Below, in pieces: positions 19,956 through 30,555 of a stretch of 64,000 nt of DNA (its first letter is position 1; every line of letters starts with the position of its first letter). The position numbers were made by a program, and so were the translations under genes. Source of the DNA: Bifidobacterium rousetti (GTDB lineage: Bacteria > Actinomycetota > Actinomycetes > Actinomycetales > Bifidobacteriaceae). Location of the stretch: the NCBI RefSeq assembly GCF_008698235.1, contig NZ_PEBH01000004.1, positions 1-64,000 on the forward strand, read 5' to 3'. Below the pieces are notes generated by a model that worked only from the letters and a program-made list of their open reading frames with translations, was not told the origin of the DNA and searched no databases.

Positions 19956-20882
19956 ATGTCAAGTGTTTCCAAGTCCGCCGCGGCCGTGCCCGAGCACAAG
20001 TCCACGGCCAAGGCCCAGGCGTTCAAGCGGGGCATCCTGTACGCCCTGCCCGATTGGGTCATGATCGTCGTCCTGTTCTTCGTGCCGATCGTGCTGCTCG
20101 TCTACATGGCCTTCTCCCGTTGGAGCCTGCTGGGCGGCAACCGCGGCGTCAACTTCCCGGACAACTTCGTCAAGGTGTTCGAGCACAAGCTGTTCTGGCC
20201 GTCGATCGGCTTCACGCTGGAATACACCGTGATCGTCACGATCTTCCTGCTGATCCTCGGCCTCGGCATGGCCCTGATCGTGCAGGAGTCGACCAAGTGG
20301 AACAACGTGCTGAGGACCTGCTTCCTGCTGCCCTCCGCCACCGGTCTCGCCTCCGCGTCCCTGCTGTTCTACGCCCTGTACTCCCCGCAGGTCGGCCCGC
20401 TCACCAAGATCCTGAGCGCGCTCGGACTCGTGCAGGAGGGCGGCTCGGTGCTCGCCACCGGCCAGTCCGCGCTGTGGGCCACGATCATCGTCATCGTGTG
20501 GCGATTCTCCGGCTACTACATGCTGCTCATGATGATCGGCCTGCAGGCCATCCCGGGCGACCTCTACGAGGCGGCCCGCATGGACGGTGCCGGCACCTGG
20601 CGCATCTTCCGCTCCATCACCCTGCCGCTGATGAAGCCGACCATCGTGATGTGCCTCGTCTACTGCGTCACCGGTTCGATCCTCGCCTTCGACCAGTTCT
20701 TCATCCTGACCAAGGGCGGCCCGAACAACTCCACGATGACCGTCGTCCAGCTCATCTACAACTTCGCGTTCGACTCCAAGAAGGATCTCGGCATGGCCGC
20801 GGCGCTGTCGCTGATCGTGCTGATCGCCCTCGTGATCATCAACTCCATCCAGATGCGCGGCATGCGCGACAACACCAAGTGA
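19956..20882 (+). CDS. ABC sugar permease, MalF-type
   Basis: Membrane subunit of about 308 residues with six predicted helices. The EAA loop reads YEAARMDGAGTWRIFRSITLP, which contacts the ATPase. AAAGGAG precedes the ATG. The second permease starts 20 bp downstream. Confidence 0.9.
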   Translation: MSSVSKSAAAVPEHKSTAKAQAFKRGILYALPDWVMIVVLFFVPIVLLVYMAFSRWSLLGGNRGVNFPDNFVKVFEHKLFWPSIGFTLEYTVIVTIFLLILGLGMALIVQESTKWNNVLRTCFLLPSATGLASASLLFYALYSPQVGPLTKILSALGLVQEGGSVLATGQSALWATIIVIVWRFSGYYMLLMMIGLQAIPGDLYEAARMDGAGTWRIFRSITLPLMKPTIVMCLVYCVTGSILAFDQFFILTKGGPNNSTMTVVQLIYNFAFDSKKDLGMAAALSLIVLIALVIINSIQMRGMRDNTK

Positions 20883-20902
20883 GAAAGGGGAGGTAACACA
20901 TC

Positions 20903-21721
20903 ATGACTACCCCGCTGTGGAAGCGCGTCATCGCGCGAGTCCTGGAAGCCCTTCTGGCTATCATCTTCGTCTCCCCGCTGATCTGGGTCGTGGTCAGCTC
21001 CTTCAGCCCGCAGAAGGGCTCCGCCCAGTCGGAAGGTTGGGGCGTCGCCAACTACCTGACCCTGTTCGGCTATCAGGAAGGCCTGCCGAAGTACCTGTTC
21101 AACTCGGTCATCGTCTCGCTGGTCGCCGTGGTCTTCTCCGTGGTCGTCTGCACGCTGGCCGGCTACTCGTTCTCCCGATTCGACTACCCGGGCCGCAACT
21201 TCGGCTTCATGGTCACCCTGTCCATCCTCATGGTTCCGTACGCCTCGCTGCTGATCCCGCTGATGGTGTGGTTCAAGGACATCGGCCTCAACGACACCCT
21301 GCTCGGAGTCGGTCTCGTCATCACGCTGTTCCAGCTGCCGATGTCGACGTTCATCATGCGCAACGCGTTCGACGCGATCCCGAAGGACATGGAGGAGGCC
21401 GCCATGGTCGACGGCTGCAACTCCTTCCAGGCCCTGTTCAGGATCCTCGTGCCGGTCGTCAAGCCCTCGATGGTCACCGTCGGCCTGCTCGCCTTCCTCG
21501 AGGCGTGGAACAACTTCATGATCCCGCTGTACTTGAGCTCCTCGGCCAAGTCCACCCTGCCGCTCGCGATGGTGAACATGCGCCAGCAGACCATGGGCGT
21601 CATCGACTACGGCGCCACCGAAGCCGGCGTCGTCGTCCTGCTCATCCCCTGCGCCATCCTCTTCCTCGCCCTCCAGAAGTACTACGTCAAGGGCTTCATG
21701 GCTGGAGCGGTAAAGGGCTGA
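20903..21721 (+). CDS. ABC sugar permease, MalG-type
   Basis: Membrane subunit of about 272 residues. The EAA motif is EEAAMVDGCNSFQALFRILVP, and the C-terminus is of MalG type. It pairs with the preceding permease and the lipoprotein for import of arabinofuranosyl oligosaccharides (specificity inferred from GH127). GAAAGGGGAGG precedes the ATG. Confidence 0.9.
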   Translation: MTTPLWKRVIARVLEALLAIIFVSPLIWVVVSSFSPQKGSAQSEGWGVANYLTLFGYQEGLPKYLFNSVIVSLVAVVFSVVVCTLAGYSFSRFDYPGRNFGFMVTLSILMVPYASLLIPLMVWFKDIGLNDTLLGVGLVITLFQLPMSTFIMRNAFDAIPKDMEEAAMVDGCNSFQALFRILVPVVKPSMVTVGLLAFLEAWNNFMIPLYLSSSAKSTLPLAMVNMRQQTMGVIDYGATEAGVVVLLIPCAILFLALQKYYVKGFMAGAVKG

Positions 21722-22058
21722 CGCCCTTTAGGGGAGCCCGGTGGGCTCCCCGACCGCTCCAGGCTGAGACACGACAGTGTCGAAGCCGGATTGAGTCTCG
21801 CCGAAGGCGAGTCCTTAATTGCAGGGCCGGAGGCGGAGCCGTCAAAGGCTGAGGGCTGAATAGCCCGAAGCAATGACAGTCGTCGCGCCAGCGAAGTCCT
21901 TATCTACCGGCTGATCCGTGAAACCGCCAGCCCGGCGCACCCGCCCCGCGCACACAAACAGAAGAGCAGAAGAAACCGACTGCGCAATCAACCGCAGTCC
22001 CCAAAAGTCCGCTTGGCGCGCGCAGTTGCCCCAAGCGGGCGCATCCGAAAGGTACATC
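21722..22058 (+). other. Hairpin-rich spacer between permease and GH127
   Basis: A perfect hairpin GGGGAGCCC-ggt-GGGCTCCCC (21731-21751) follows the permease stop, after AAAGGGC/GCCCTTT across the stop codon. Smaller stems are CTCGCC-gaa-GGCGAG near 21798-21812 and GGGCT-gaata-GCCC near 21850. Without T-runs these look like RNA-processing or attenuation elements. No gene is present; GH127 starts at 22059 after GAAAGG. Confidence 0.55.
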
Positions 22059-24050
22059 ATGAAGGTAACGATTACCTCCCCGTTCTGGAAGCAGCGTCGC
22101 GACCAGATCGTCGAGTCGGTGATCCCCTATCAGTGGGGAGTGATGAACGACGAGATCGACACCGTCGTCCCCGACGATCCGGCGGGTAACCAGCTGTCCG
22201 ACAACAAAAGCCACGCGGTCGCGAACCTGAAGGTCGCCGCGGGCGAGCTCGACGACGAGTTCCACGGCATGGTCTTCCAGGATTCCGACGTCTACAAGTG
22301 GCTCGAGGAGGCCGCCTACGCGCTCGCCTACCACCCGGATCCGGAGCTCAAGGCCCTGTGCGACCGCACGGTCGACCTGATCGCCCGCGCCCAGCAGCCC
22401 GACGGCTACCTCGACACCCCCTACCAGATCAAGTCCGGCGTGTGGGCGCACCGCGAGCGTTTCAGCCTGATCCAGCAGAGCCACGAGATGTATGTGATGG
22501 GTCACTACATCGAGGCCGCCGTCGCCTACCACGACGTGACCGGCAACGAGCAGGCCCTCGACGTGGCGAAGAGGATGGCCGATTGCCTCGATGCCAACTT
22601 CGGTCCGGAGGACGGTAAGATCCACGGCGCCGACGGCCATCCCGAGATCGAGCTGGCCCTCGCCAAGCTGTACGACGTGACCGGCGAACGGCGCTATCTC
22701 GCGCTCGCCCAGTACCTGATCGACGTGCGCGGTCAGGACCCGCAGTTCTACACCAAGCAGCTCAAGGCGATCGACAACGACAACATCTTCCCGGACCTCG
22801 GCTTTTACAAGCCCACGTACTTCCAGGCCGGCGAGCCGGTCCGCCAGCAGCAGACCGCCAACGGCCACGCCGTGCGCGTCGGCTACCTGTGCACCGGCAT
22901 CGCCCACGTCGCTCGTCTGACCGGCGACGAGGAGCTGATGGACACCGCCAGACGATTCTGGCGCAACATCGTCACCAAGCGTATGTATGTGACCGGCGGC
23001 ATCGGCTCCACGCATGTCGGCGAATCGTTCACCTACGACTACGACCTGCCGAACGACACGATGTACGGCGAGACCTGCGCGTCCGTGTCGATGAGCATGT
23101 TCGCCCAGCAGATGCTGCTCGCCGAGCCGAAGGCCGAATACGCCGACGTGCTCGAGAAGGAGCTGTTCAACGGCTCGATCGCCGGCATCTCCCTCGACGG
23201 CAAGCAGTACTACTACGTCAACGCCCTGGAGACCACGCCCGACGGTCTCGACAACCCGGATCGCCACCATGTGCTCTCGCATCGCGTCGACTGGTTCGGC
23301 TGCGCCTGTTGCCCGGCCAACATCGCCCGACTCATCGCCTCGGTGGATCGCTACATCTACACCGAGCGCGACGGCGGCCGCACGGTGCTGAGCCACCAGT
23401 TCATCGCGAACGTCGCGGTCTCCTCGCGCGGGCTTCGAGTCGAGCAGCGTTCGAACTTCCCGTGGGATGGCCGCGTCGAGTACACGATTTCGCTGCCGGA
23501 TGCTGCGGGCGATTCCGGTGTCTCGGCCGAGCCAATCCGCTTCGGCGTGCGCATCCCCGCGTGGTCGCGCGGATCGTACGCGCTCACTGTCAACGGACAG
23601 CCGTTCGCCGGAGACCTCGAGTACGGTTTCGCGTACGTCGACGTCGCCCCCGGCGAAACCGTCGAGATCTCGCTCGACCTCGACATGTCCGTCCGATTCG
23701 TGCGCGCCAACTCACATGTGCGCTCCGATGCCGGGCAGGTCGCCGTCACGCGCGGCCCGCTCGTCTACTGCGCCGAGCAGGCCGACAACGCGGGCGATCT
23801 GTGGGATTACCGTCTCGCCGACGGCGTGACCGGCGCCGACGCGACCGTCGCCTTCGAGCCGGACCTGCTGGGCGGCGTCGACACGGTCAGCCTGCCGGCC
23901 GTGCGCGAGTCCGCCGACCCGGACGACGCGCCGCTCTACCTCGACGCCGACGAACCGCGTTCCGCAGACCCCGCCACGCTGAAGCTCATCCCGTACTACG
24001 CCTGGGCCAACCGCGATCTGGGCCAGATGCGCGTCTTCCAGCGCCGCTAG
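22059..24050 (+). CDS. hypBA1: GH127 beta-L-arabinofuranosidase (HypBA1 type)
   Basis: Retaining beta-L-arabinofuranosidase of about 663 residues without a signal peptide, so cytoplasmic. It releases L-arabinose from beta-1,2-arabinobiose derived from hydroxyproline-rich plant glycoproteins. The active site matches B. longum HypBA1 residue for residue: Glu338 and Cys340 in MYGETCAS, and Cys417/Cys418 in FGCACCPANI (zinc ligands and Cys417 nucleophile). It is the last gene of the importer cluster. The GH121 (HypBA2) and GH43 (HypAA) genes that accompany it in B. longum are not downstream here. Confidence 0.96.
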   Translation: MKVTITSPFWKQRRDQIVESVIPYQWGVMNDEIDTVVPDDPAGNQLSDNKSHAVANLKVAAGELDDEFHGMVFQDSDVYKWLEEAAYALAYHPDPELKALCDRTVDLIARAQQPDGYLDTPYQIKSGVWAHRERFSLIQQSHEMYVMGHYIEAAVAYHDVTGNEQALDVAKRMADCLDANFGPEDGKIHGADGHPEIELALAKLYDVTGERRYLALAQYLIDVRGQDPQFYTKQLKAIDNDNIFPDLGFYKPTYFQAGEPVRQQQTANGHAVRVGYLCTGIAHVARLTGDEELMDTARRFWRNIVTKRMYVTGGIGSTHVGESFTYDYDLPNDTMYGETCASVSMSMFAQQMLLAEPKAEYADVLEKELFNGSIAGISLDGKQYYYVNALETTPDGLDNPDRHHVLSHRVDWFGCACCPANIARLIASVDRYIYTERDGGRTVLSHQFIANVAVSSRGLRVEQRSNFPWDGRVEYTISLPDAAGDSGVSAEPIRFGVRIPAWSRGSYALTVNGQPFAGDLEYGFAYVDVAPGETVEISLDLDMSVRFVRANSHVRSDAGQVAVTRGPLVYCAEQADNAGDLWDYRLADGVTGADATVAFEPDLLGGVDTVSLPAVRESADPDDAPLYLDADEPRSADPATLKLIPYYAWANRDLGQMRVFQRR

Positions 24051-24081
24051 TGCCCGCCGCTGGCGCTCCGGGCGCCGTTAG

Positions 24082-24278
24082 GCGAGAGGTTTCCGTCACA
24101 GGCGGACGGAAACCTCCCGCCAACTGTGTCCCAGCGAGACATACCCGTCTCGTCATGACGGCAACCTCTCGCTGAGGAGGCTCTCCGCGAGACATATCGG
24201 TCACACAACGATCACGGTCTCTCGCTAGGCAGCCGCCAGCGAGAGGCCGCTGTCATGTCCTGACGGAAACCTCTCGCT
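24082..24278. repeat. Array of four tandem hairpins
   Basis: Four inverted repeats, each starting in (A)GCGAGA and ending in TCTCGC(T) or a close variant, at 24082-24120, 24133-24173, 24187-24226 and 24238-24278 (period about 50 bp). The first has a 12-bp perfect inner stem, GAGGTTTCCGTC/GACGGAAACCTC. The last repeats GACGGAAACCTCTCGC. They fill the gap between GH127 and yggS. Confidence 0.75.
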
Positions 24279-24347
24279 CGGAGGCGCGCGACCCGACTAC
24301 GATGGGAGCAAACACGTCAACAGGGCCGATAACGGGGGAGCGCAAGC

Positions 24348-25136
24348 ATGACCGCGTACATGGATCACAAGGATCTGACGAACGACATCATCGACGAGGA
24401 ACGCGCGCGTCAGATCGCGGACGGCGTCAGGCGCACGATGGACGCCGTCGCCTCAGCCGAGGTCGACTCCGGCCGCGAGGTCGGGTCGGTCAAACTGCTC
24501 GCCGCGACGAAGACGCGTGACGTCGGCGAGATCGTCACCGCGATCGACGCGGGCATCCGCCTGATCGGCGAGAACCGGCCGCAGGAGGTGCAGGCCAAGG
24601 CCGACGGATTGGCGAAACGACTGCTCGAACGCGGTCTCACGCTCGGCAAAGACGTGCCGTTCCACCTGATCGGCCAGCTGCAGTCCAACAAGATCGGCAA
24701 GGTGCTGCCCGTCGTCAACACCATCGAATCGGTCGACTCGATCGAACTCGCCGAGAAGATCGCCCGCCGCGCGGTCATGCGTGACATGACGGTCGGCGTC
24801 CTGCTCGAGGTCAACGAGTCGGGCGAGGAATCGAAGTCCGGATGCCCGCCGAGCCACGCGATCGACCTCGCCAAGCGCATCGGCGCGATGGGAGGGCTGG
24901 AACTGCAGGGCCTTATGACGATCGGCGCGCACGTCGACGACGAGCGCACGATCCGCGCGGGATTCGCGCACCTGCGCCGCACCCGCGACCAGATCCTCGC
25001 CTCGGGCGCCGACGGCACCGAGCACTGCACGGAGCTGTCGATGGGCATGACGAACGACATGGCGCTCGCCATCGAGGAGGGCGCGACGATCGTGCGCGTC
25101 GGCACCGCGATCTTCGGGCCTCGCGCGTTCATCTGA
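24348..25136 (+). CDS. yggS: YggS/PLPBP-family pyridoxal phosphate homeostasis protein
   Basis: Single-domain alanine-racemase-like barrel that binds PLP and buffers vitamin B6 and amino-acid metabolism. The PLP lysine is in LLAATKTRD, followed by IGENRPQEVQAK, HLIGQLQSNK and LSMGMTNDMALAIEEGAT, all family hallmarks. Length 262 residues. GGGGGAG precedes the ATG at 24348. Confidence 0.92.
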   Translation: MTAYMDHKDLTNDIIDEERARQIADGVRRTMDAVASAEVDSGREVGSVKLLAATKTRDVGEIVTAIDAGIRLIGENRPQEVQAKADGLAKRLLERGLTLGKDVPFHLIGQLQSNKIGKVLPVVNTIESVDSIELAEKIARRAVMRDMTVGVLLEVNESGEESKSGCPPSHAIDLAKRIGAMGGLELQGLMTIGAHVDDERTIRAGFAHLRRTRDQILASGADGTEHCTELSMGMTNDMALAIEEGATIVRVGTAIFGPRAFI

Positions 25137-25162
25137 CGGGCCGGACGGTCGATCGGGGAATC

Positions 25163-25462
25163 ATGGTCACTGCGCACAGAAGCAAGGACGTCATCCGCAT
25201 CCACGCCACCGTCTCCGGACTCGTGCAGGGCGTGGGCTACCGCTACTTCGCGTATCAGGCCGCGCGCAAGGCCGGCGTCACCGGCTGGGTGCGCAACCTG
25301 TGGAGCGGCGACGTCGAGGTCGAGGCGCAAGGGTCCCGATCGGCCGTCGCCGCGTTCATCTCACAGCTCAAAGTCGGGCCGCGATGGGGGCACGTCGACC
25401 GGGTCGCCGTCGACGAGATCGACGTATACCCCCACGATCCGGACTTCCACGTCGAGAACTGA
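25163..25462 (+). CDS. acyP: Acylphosphatase
   Basis: Small enzyme (99 residues) hydrolysing acyl phosphates. The signature GLVQGVGYRYFAYQAA carries the phosphate-binding Arg27, and GWVRNLWSGDVEVEAQG carries the catalytic Asn45. The start at 25163 gives the normal family length. It lies 26 bp after yggS and converges with the PfpI-family gene, whose stop is one base away. Confidence 0.93.
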   Translation: MVTAHRSKDVIRIHATVSGLVQGVGYRYFAYQAARKAGVTGWVRNLWSGDVEVEAQGSRSAVAAFISQLKVGPRWGHVDRVAVDEIDVYPHDPDFHVEN

Positions 25463-25463
25463 A

Positions 25464-26015
25464 TCAGTCGCCGAGCGCATCCTTGATCGCGCCGACGAAG
25501 TAGTCCAGATCGTCGGGCTTGCGCGAGGTGATGAGCTTCCAGCCGTTCGCGTCGTCGACCGTGAGCTGGCTGTCGACGTAGTGTCCGCCCGCGTTCTCGA
25601 TGTCCGCGGCGATGTAGCGGCACGGCGACGCGGTCTTGCCTTCGATGAGCCCTGCGTTGACCAGCAGCCAGGCGCCGTGGCAGATCGCCGCGATCGGCTT
25701 GCCTTCATGCGCGAACTCCTGTGCCAGCGTGATCGCGTCCTCGTTCACACGGATGCGATCGACGTTGCAGGTGCCGCCGGGCACGACCAGCAGGTCGTAG
25801 TCGGACGCCTGCACATCGGAGAGCTTCGCGTCGGGCGTCAGCGTCTCGCCCTCGTAACGGTCGTGCTCGACGGTCTCGCACTTGTCGAGCGTCGTCGCGG
25901 CGAGCGTCACGTCGGCGCCCGCGGCCTTGAGATCGCGCAGCGGACGGGTCAGCTCCGTCTCCTCGATGCCCCAGTTGTTGACGATGATCAGCACCTTCGA
26001 TGCGTTGACTGCCAT
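25464..26015 (-). CDS. DJ-1/PfpI family protein
   Basis: About 183 residues of the class I amidotransferase-like fold. The reactive cysteine Cys112 sits in the nucleophile elbow AAICHGAW, with His113 next to it, and a glutamate-rich segment GIEETEL near residue 17. Members act as proteases, chaperones or glyoxal-detoxifying deglycases; sequence alone does not decide. ATG 26015 is preceded by AAGGGAGGAACC. Confidence 0.88.
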   Translation of the reverse strand: MAVNASKVLIIVNNWGIEETELTRPLRDLKAAGADVTLAATTLDKCETVEHDRYEGETLTPDAKLSDVQASDYDLLVVPGGTCNVDRIRVNEDAITLAQEFAHEGKPIAAICHGAWLLVNAGLIEGKTASPCRYIAADIENAGGHYVDSQLTVDDANGWKLITSRKPDDLDYFVGAIKDALGD

Positions 26016-26242
26016 GGTTCCTCCCTTGGTCGGGTTACCGGACGTTGCTGGACGTTGCCGGACTTGCGTGGGCGCGCGGCCGTGAGCGCTGCCCCGGGCG
26101 ATGCGTCCCATCCCATTATGCGTCGCGGATGCGCCGGAAAGCCTTCCATCCACGCGCGTTCGCGGTAAGCTGGGGATACATTCACCAATGTCGTCGGTGA
26201 TGTGTGACGTGTGATGTGTGACGTGTCGACGAGGAGGGCGCC

Positions 26243-27361
26243 ATGACCAATCCGTTTTCCACCAATCCCGAGGAGCCGAACGCGCAGCAGCCTCAATCGC
26301 AGCAGCCGGATGCGCGCCAGCTGTACGGTTCGGGCGATCCGGTTCCGCAGAATGAGCAGGGCGGTCCGAACACTCCGGGCGATCGTGACGGTCTGAACGA
26401 GCCGCAGACTCAGCCGCCGTCCTTCCAGCCGGAGTACGGGCAGAACCCGGATACCGCGCCGTTCCAGTCGGAGGCTGGTGCGCCGGCTGAGAACCCGTTC
26501 AATCCTTCGCCCGCATCGCCCGTCAATCCGGCGTATGAGCCGCAGGGTGATTCCGCATTGTACGGCCAACCGGCCCAGCCGGAGTACGGGCAGAACAACC
26601 CGTATGCCGCGCCGTCTCAGCCCGCCGGATACGCGCCCCAGCCCCAGCAGGAGAACGGTGCCGGCTACGGCGAGCAGCCCTACGGCTACGGGACTCCCGC
26701 GACCGCGCAGAACGGCCAGAACGGTCAGACTGCATATGGACAGACCCCGCAGAACCCGTACGCCCAGCCGGTCCAGCCGGCGTACGGTCAGCCGTATGAG
26801 CAGCCATATGAGCAGTACGGCCAGAGCCAGAACCCGTACGTCCAGCCCCAGCCGGGCTACGACTACACGCAGTCGGGTTATGGCCAGCCCGGTTATGGCC
26901 AGCCAGGCTACTCCCAGCCGGGCTACGGCTACCCGGCGCCGCAAAACCCGGGTTGGAACGTGATGGCCGTCGTGGGCTTCGCGTTGTCGTTCTTCGTCGC
27001 GATCGCCGGCCTGATCCTGAGCATCATCGGATTGAGGCAGATCAAGCGCACCGGCGAGAAGGGCCGCGGACTCGCGATCGCCGGCATCGTCATCAGCGTC
27101 GTGCAGATGCTGTTCGTGATCGTCATCATCGTGATCTTCGCGGCGGCGGCCGCTGCGGGCGCCTTCGACGCGACGTACCACGACAGTTACGGCCACGGTT
27201 ACGACTACGAGGACACCGACTACGGCTACTACGACGACGCCGAAGCGACGTCTGCCGCCGATTCCGCCGCCGCCCGCGTCCGCGCGGCAGTCCCCGGTTC
27301 CGAGGCCGCCCGCACCGCCGCGATCGACGCGATCATCGCCGACACCTACGCCGCCCTGTGA
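26243..27361 (+). CDS. DUF4190-type membrane protein with Gln/Pro/Tyr-rich N-terminus
   Basis: About 372 residues. The first 230 are disordered and rich in Q, P, Y, N and G, with repeated PEYGQN and YGQPGYGQP units. Two membrane helices follow (VMAVVGFALSFFVAIAGLILSIIG and LAIAGIVISVVQMLFVIVIIVIFA), joined by LRQIKRTGEKGRG, the DUF4190 arrangement. The C-terminus has a Tyr/Asp-rich stretch and a helical end. Function unknown. Upstream is a short GTGATGTGTGAC repeat (26199-26227); GGAGG precedes the ATG. Confidence 0.72.
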   Translation: MTNPFSTNPEEPNAQQPQSQQPDARQLYGSGDPVPQNEQGGPNTPGDRDGLNEPQTQPPSFQPEYGQNPDTAPFQSEAGAPAENPFNPSPASPVNPAYEPQGDSALYGQPAQPEYGQNNPYAAPSQPAGYAPQPQQENGAGYGEQPYGYGTPATAQNGQNGQTAYGQTPQNPYAQPVQPAYGQPYEQPYEQYGQSQNPYVQPQPGYDYTQSGYGQPGYGQPGYSQPGYGYPAPQNPGWNVMAVVGFALSFFVAIAGLILSIIGLRQIKRTGEKGRGLAIAGIVISVVQMLFVIVIIVIFAAAAAAGAFDATYHDSYGHGYDYEDTDYGYYDDAEATSAADSAAARVRAAVPGSEAARTAAIDAIIADTYAAL

Positions 27362-27773
27362 CCCGTGGCTATCCGTTCTGATCTGTGGCTATCCGTTCGG
27401 TCCGGTCAATGGGCTCACGATGATCCCAGCGCAACCGCCCAGCGCAACTGATCCCAGCGCAACAATTTCCCGAAATCACCCTTGAATTCCTGAATTTGTT
27501 GCACTGACTCCGGCTCAGCGCAACAAATTCGGGAACTGTGGCCTGATTTCGGGAATTTGTCGCGCTGAGACTCTCTGAGACTCTCTGAGACTCTCTGAGA
27601 CTCTCTGAGACTCTCTGAGACTCTCTGAGACTCTCTGAGACGCCCTGAGGCGCCTTTTCAATGGCGGGTTACTCCGAAGTCGCCCGCAATGTCTCCCGGC
27701 GCGGCAACGAGGCGGTAAGGCGTCGGGACAAAGTCCCGAGAATCAGAGTCGGGCGGACGACGCCAAGCGGGTC
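27362..27773. repeat. Intergenic inverted repeats and a 10-bp tandem repeat (27567-27640)
   Basis: Half sites CAGCGCAACAAATTC and GAATTTGTCGCGCTGAG (27440-27570) form two imperfect inverted repeats. They run into 7.4 units of GAGACTCTCT (27567-27640). The tract lies between the DUF4190-type gene and the FAH-family gene and has no coding frame. The tandem repeat is a candidate VNTR. Confidence 0.8.
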
Positions 27774-27779
27774 TAGACT
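27774..27779 (+). promoter_or_regulatory. -10 hexamer of a probable leaderless promoter (FAH gene)
   Basis: TAGACT lies 6 nt before the ATG at 27786 and no ribosome-binding site is present. Confidence 0.55.
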
Positions 27780-27785
27780 GGGCGT

Positions 27786-28607
27786 ATGAGAATCGCACGC
27801 TTTTCTTTGAATGATTCGCCGCGCTACGCCTTCGTCCAGACGGACGAGTCGGACGGCAAGGACTACCTCGTCGAACTCGACGGCCACCCGCTGCTGGGCG
27901 GCCAGGTCACGCCCACCGGCAACCGCTACCCGCTTGACATGGACGGTCTGCGACTGCTGTCCCCGGTCATCCCGTCCAAGGTCTACGGCCTGGCCAAGAA
28001 CTACGAGGCCCACGCGCAGTTCATGCACGAGGCCGGACACTCCGAGATCGGCCACGCGCCGGAGGACATGGTCATCTTCACCAAGCCGTCCACCTCGGTG
28101 ATCGGCCCCGACGACCCGATCGTCTACCCGGAGTGCTCGAAGGACATGAACTTCGAGCCCGAGGTCGCCGTCGTCATCGGACGCATCGCCAAGAACGTGC
28201 CCGTCGAGAAGGCGATGGACTACGTGCTCGGTTTCACCTGCGTCAACGACGTCACCCTGCGCGACCTGCAGGGCCTCGACCCGACGTGGACCCGGGCCAA
28301 GGGCTTCGACACCTCCTGTCCGCTCGGCCCGTGGATCGTCGGACGCGACGACCTCAACTGGCGTGACGCGAAGATCTCGTTCACGCTCAACGGCGAGGAC
28401 GTGCCGATGGCCTCCGGCACCACCGCCAACCTCGTGCACGGCATCCCCGAGCAGATCGCCGCGATCTCCTCGTTCTCGACGCTGCTGCCCGGCGACGTCA
28501 TCATGACCGGCACGCCGAACGCCTCCGGTCACCTCGATCCCGGCGACGAGACCATCGTCCACGTCGAAGGCATCGGCGACCTGCGCAACGTGATCGTCCG
28601 CGCGTAG
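27786..28607 (+). CDS. Fumarylacetoacetate hydrolase family protein
   Basis: About 273 residues of the FAH fold. Metal-binding motif EPEVAVVIG with the upstream GLAKNYEAHA and the KPSTSVIGP segment; GFTCVNDVTLRDLQ and TGTPNASGHLDPGDE near the end are typical. Members act as decarboxylases, hydrolases or isomerases on 2-oxo acids; the substrate is unknown here. The start is assigned from the leaderless-type spacing to TAGACT. Confidence 0.85.
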   Translation: MRIARFSLNDSPRYAFVQTDESDGKDYLVELDGHPLLGGQVTPTGNRYPLDMDGLRLLSPVIPSKVYGLAKNYEAHAQFMHEAGHSEIGHAPEDMVIFTKPSTSVIGPDDPIVYPECSKDMNFEPEVAVVIGRIAKNVPVEKAMDYVLGFTCVNDVTLRDLQGLDPTWTRAKGFDTSCPLGPWIVGRDDLNWRDAKISFTLNGEDVPMASGTTANLVHGIPEQIAAISSFSTLLPGDVIMTGTPNASGHLDPGDETIVHVEGIGDLRNVIVRA

Positions 28608-28683
28608 CGGCGTGACTCGCCGCGGCCGTCCCCGTGCCATAACGTGTCGAATATCGCGTTTTTCGCGCGTTGTGTACACGTTG

Positions 28684-28938
28684 GGTTGTCACAACGTGCG
28701 ATTCCGTGTGATTTCTGCACGTTGTGACAACCGTCGTCCGTTCTTCCCGGTCAAGCGCTCGATTCAGGGCGAGAGGAATGGCGGAATTCTGCCCTTTTGC
28801 ATTACCGGTTCATGGTCGTTCGCGGCCGTTCTCGGCTGGTTCCTGTCACAACGTGCGATTCCGCCCGGTTTCGTCGTGTTGTGACAAGGATTCTCGTCAC
28901 AACGTAACGAAAAGACCGATGCGAGCGTGTTGCGACAA
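28684..28938. repeat. Three hairpins of the TTGTCACAACGT family
   Basis: Copy 1 is a perfect 16-bp stem, GGTTGTCACAACGTGC (28684-28699) with its complement at 28717-28732. Copy 2 is TGTCACAACGTGCG (28844) with CGTGTTGTGACA (28875-28886). Copy 3 is TCACAACGTAACG (near 28897) with GTGTTGCGACAA (28927-28938). They lie between convergent genes and have no T-runs. Confidence 0.75.
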
Positions 28939-28957
28939 TCATCTGGCAAAGAAGAGA

Positions 28958-28985
28958 GAGCCGGGGCTCATGCAGGCTCCGGCTC
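28958..28985 (-). terminator. Terminator of the beta-glucoside operon
   Basis: Stem GAGCCGG/CCGGCTC about 15 bp after the GH1 stop. On the minus strand it is followed by TCTCTCTTCTTT. Confidence 0.55.
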
Positions 28986-28998
28986 ACTCATCGCTGCG

Positions 28999-30555
<1,557 letters not shown>

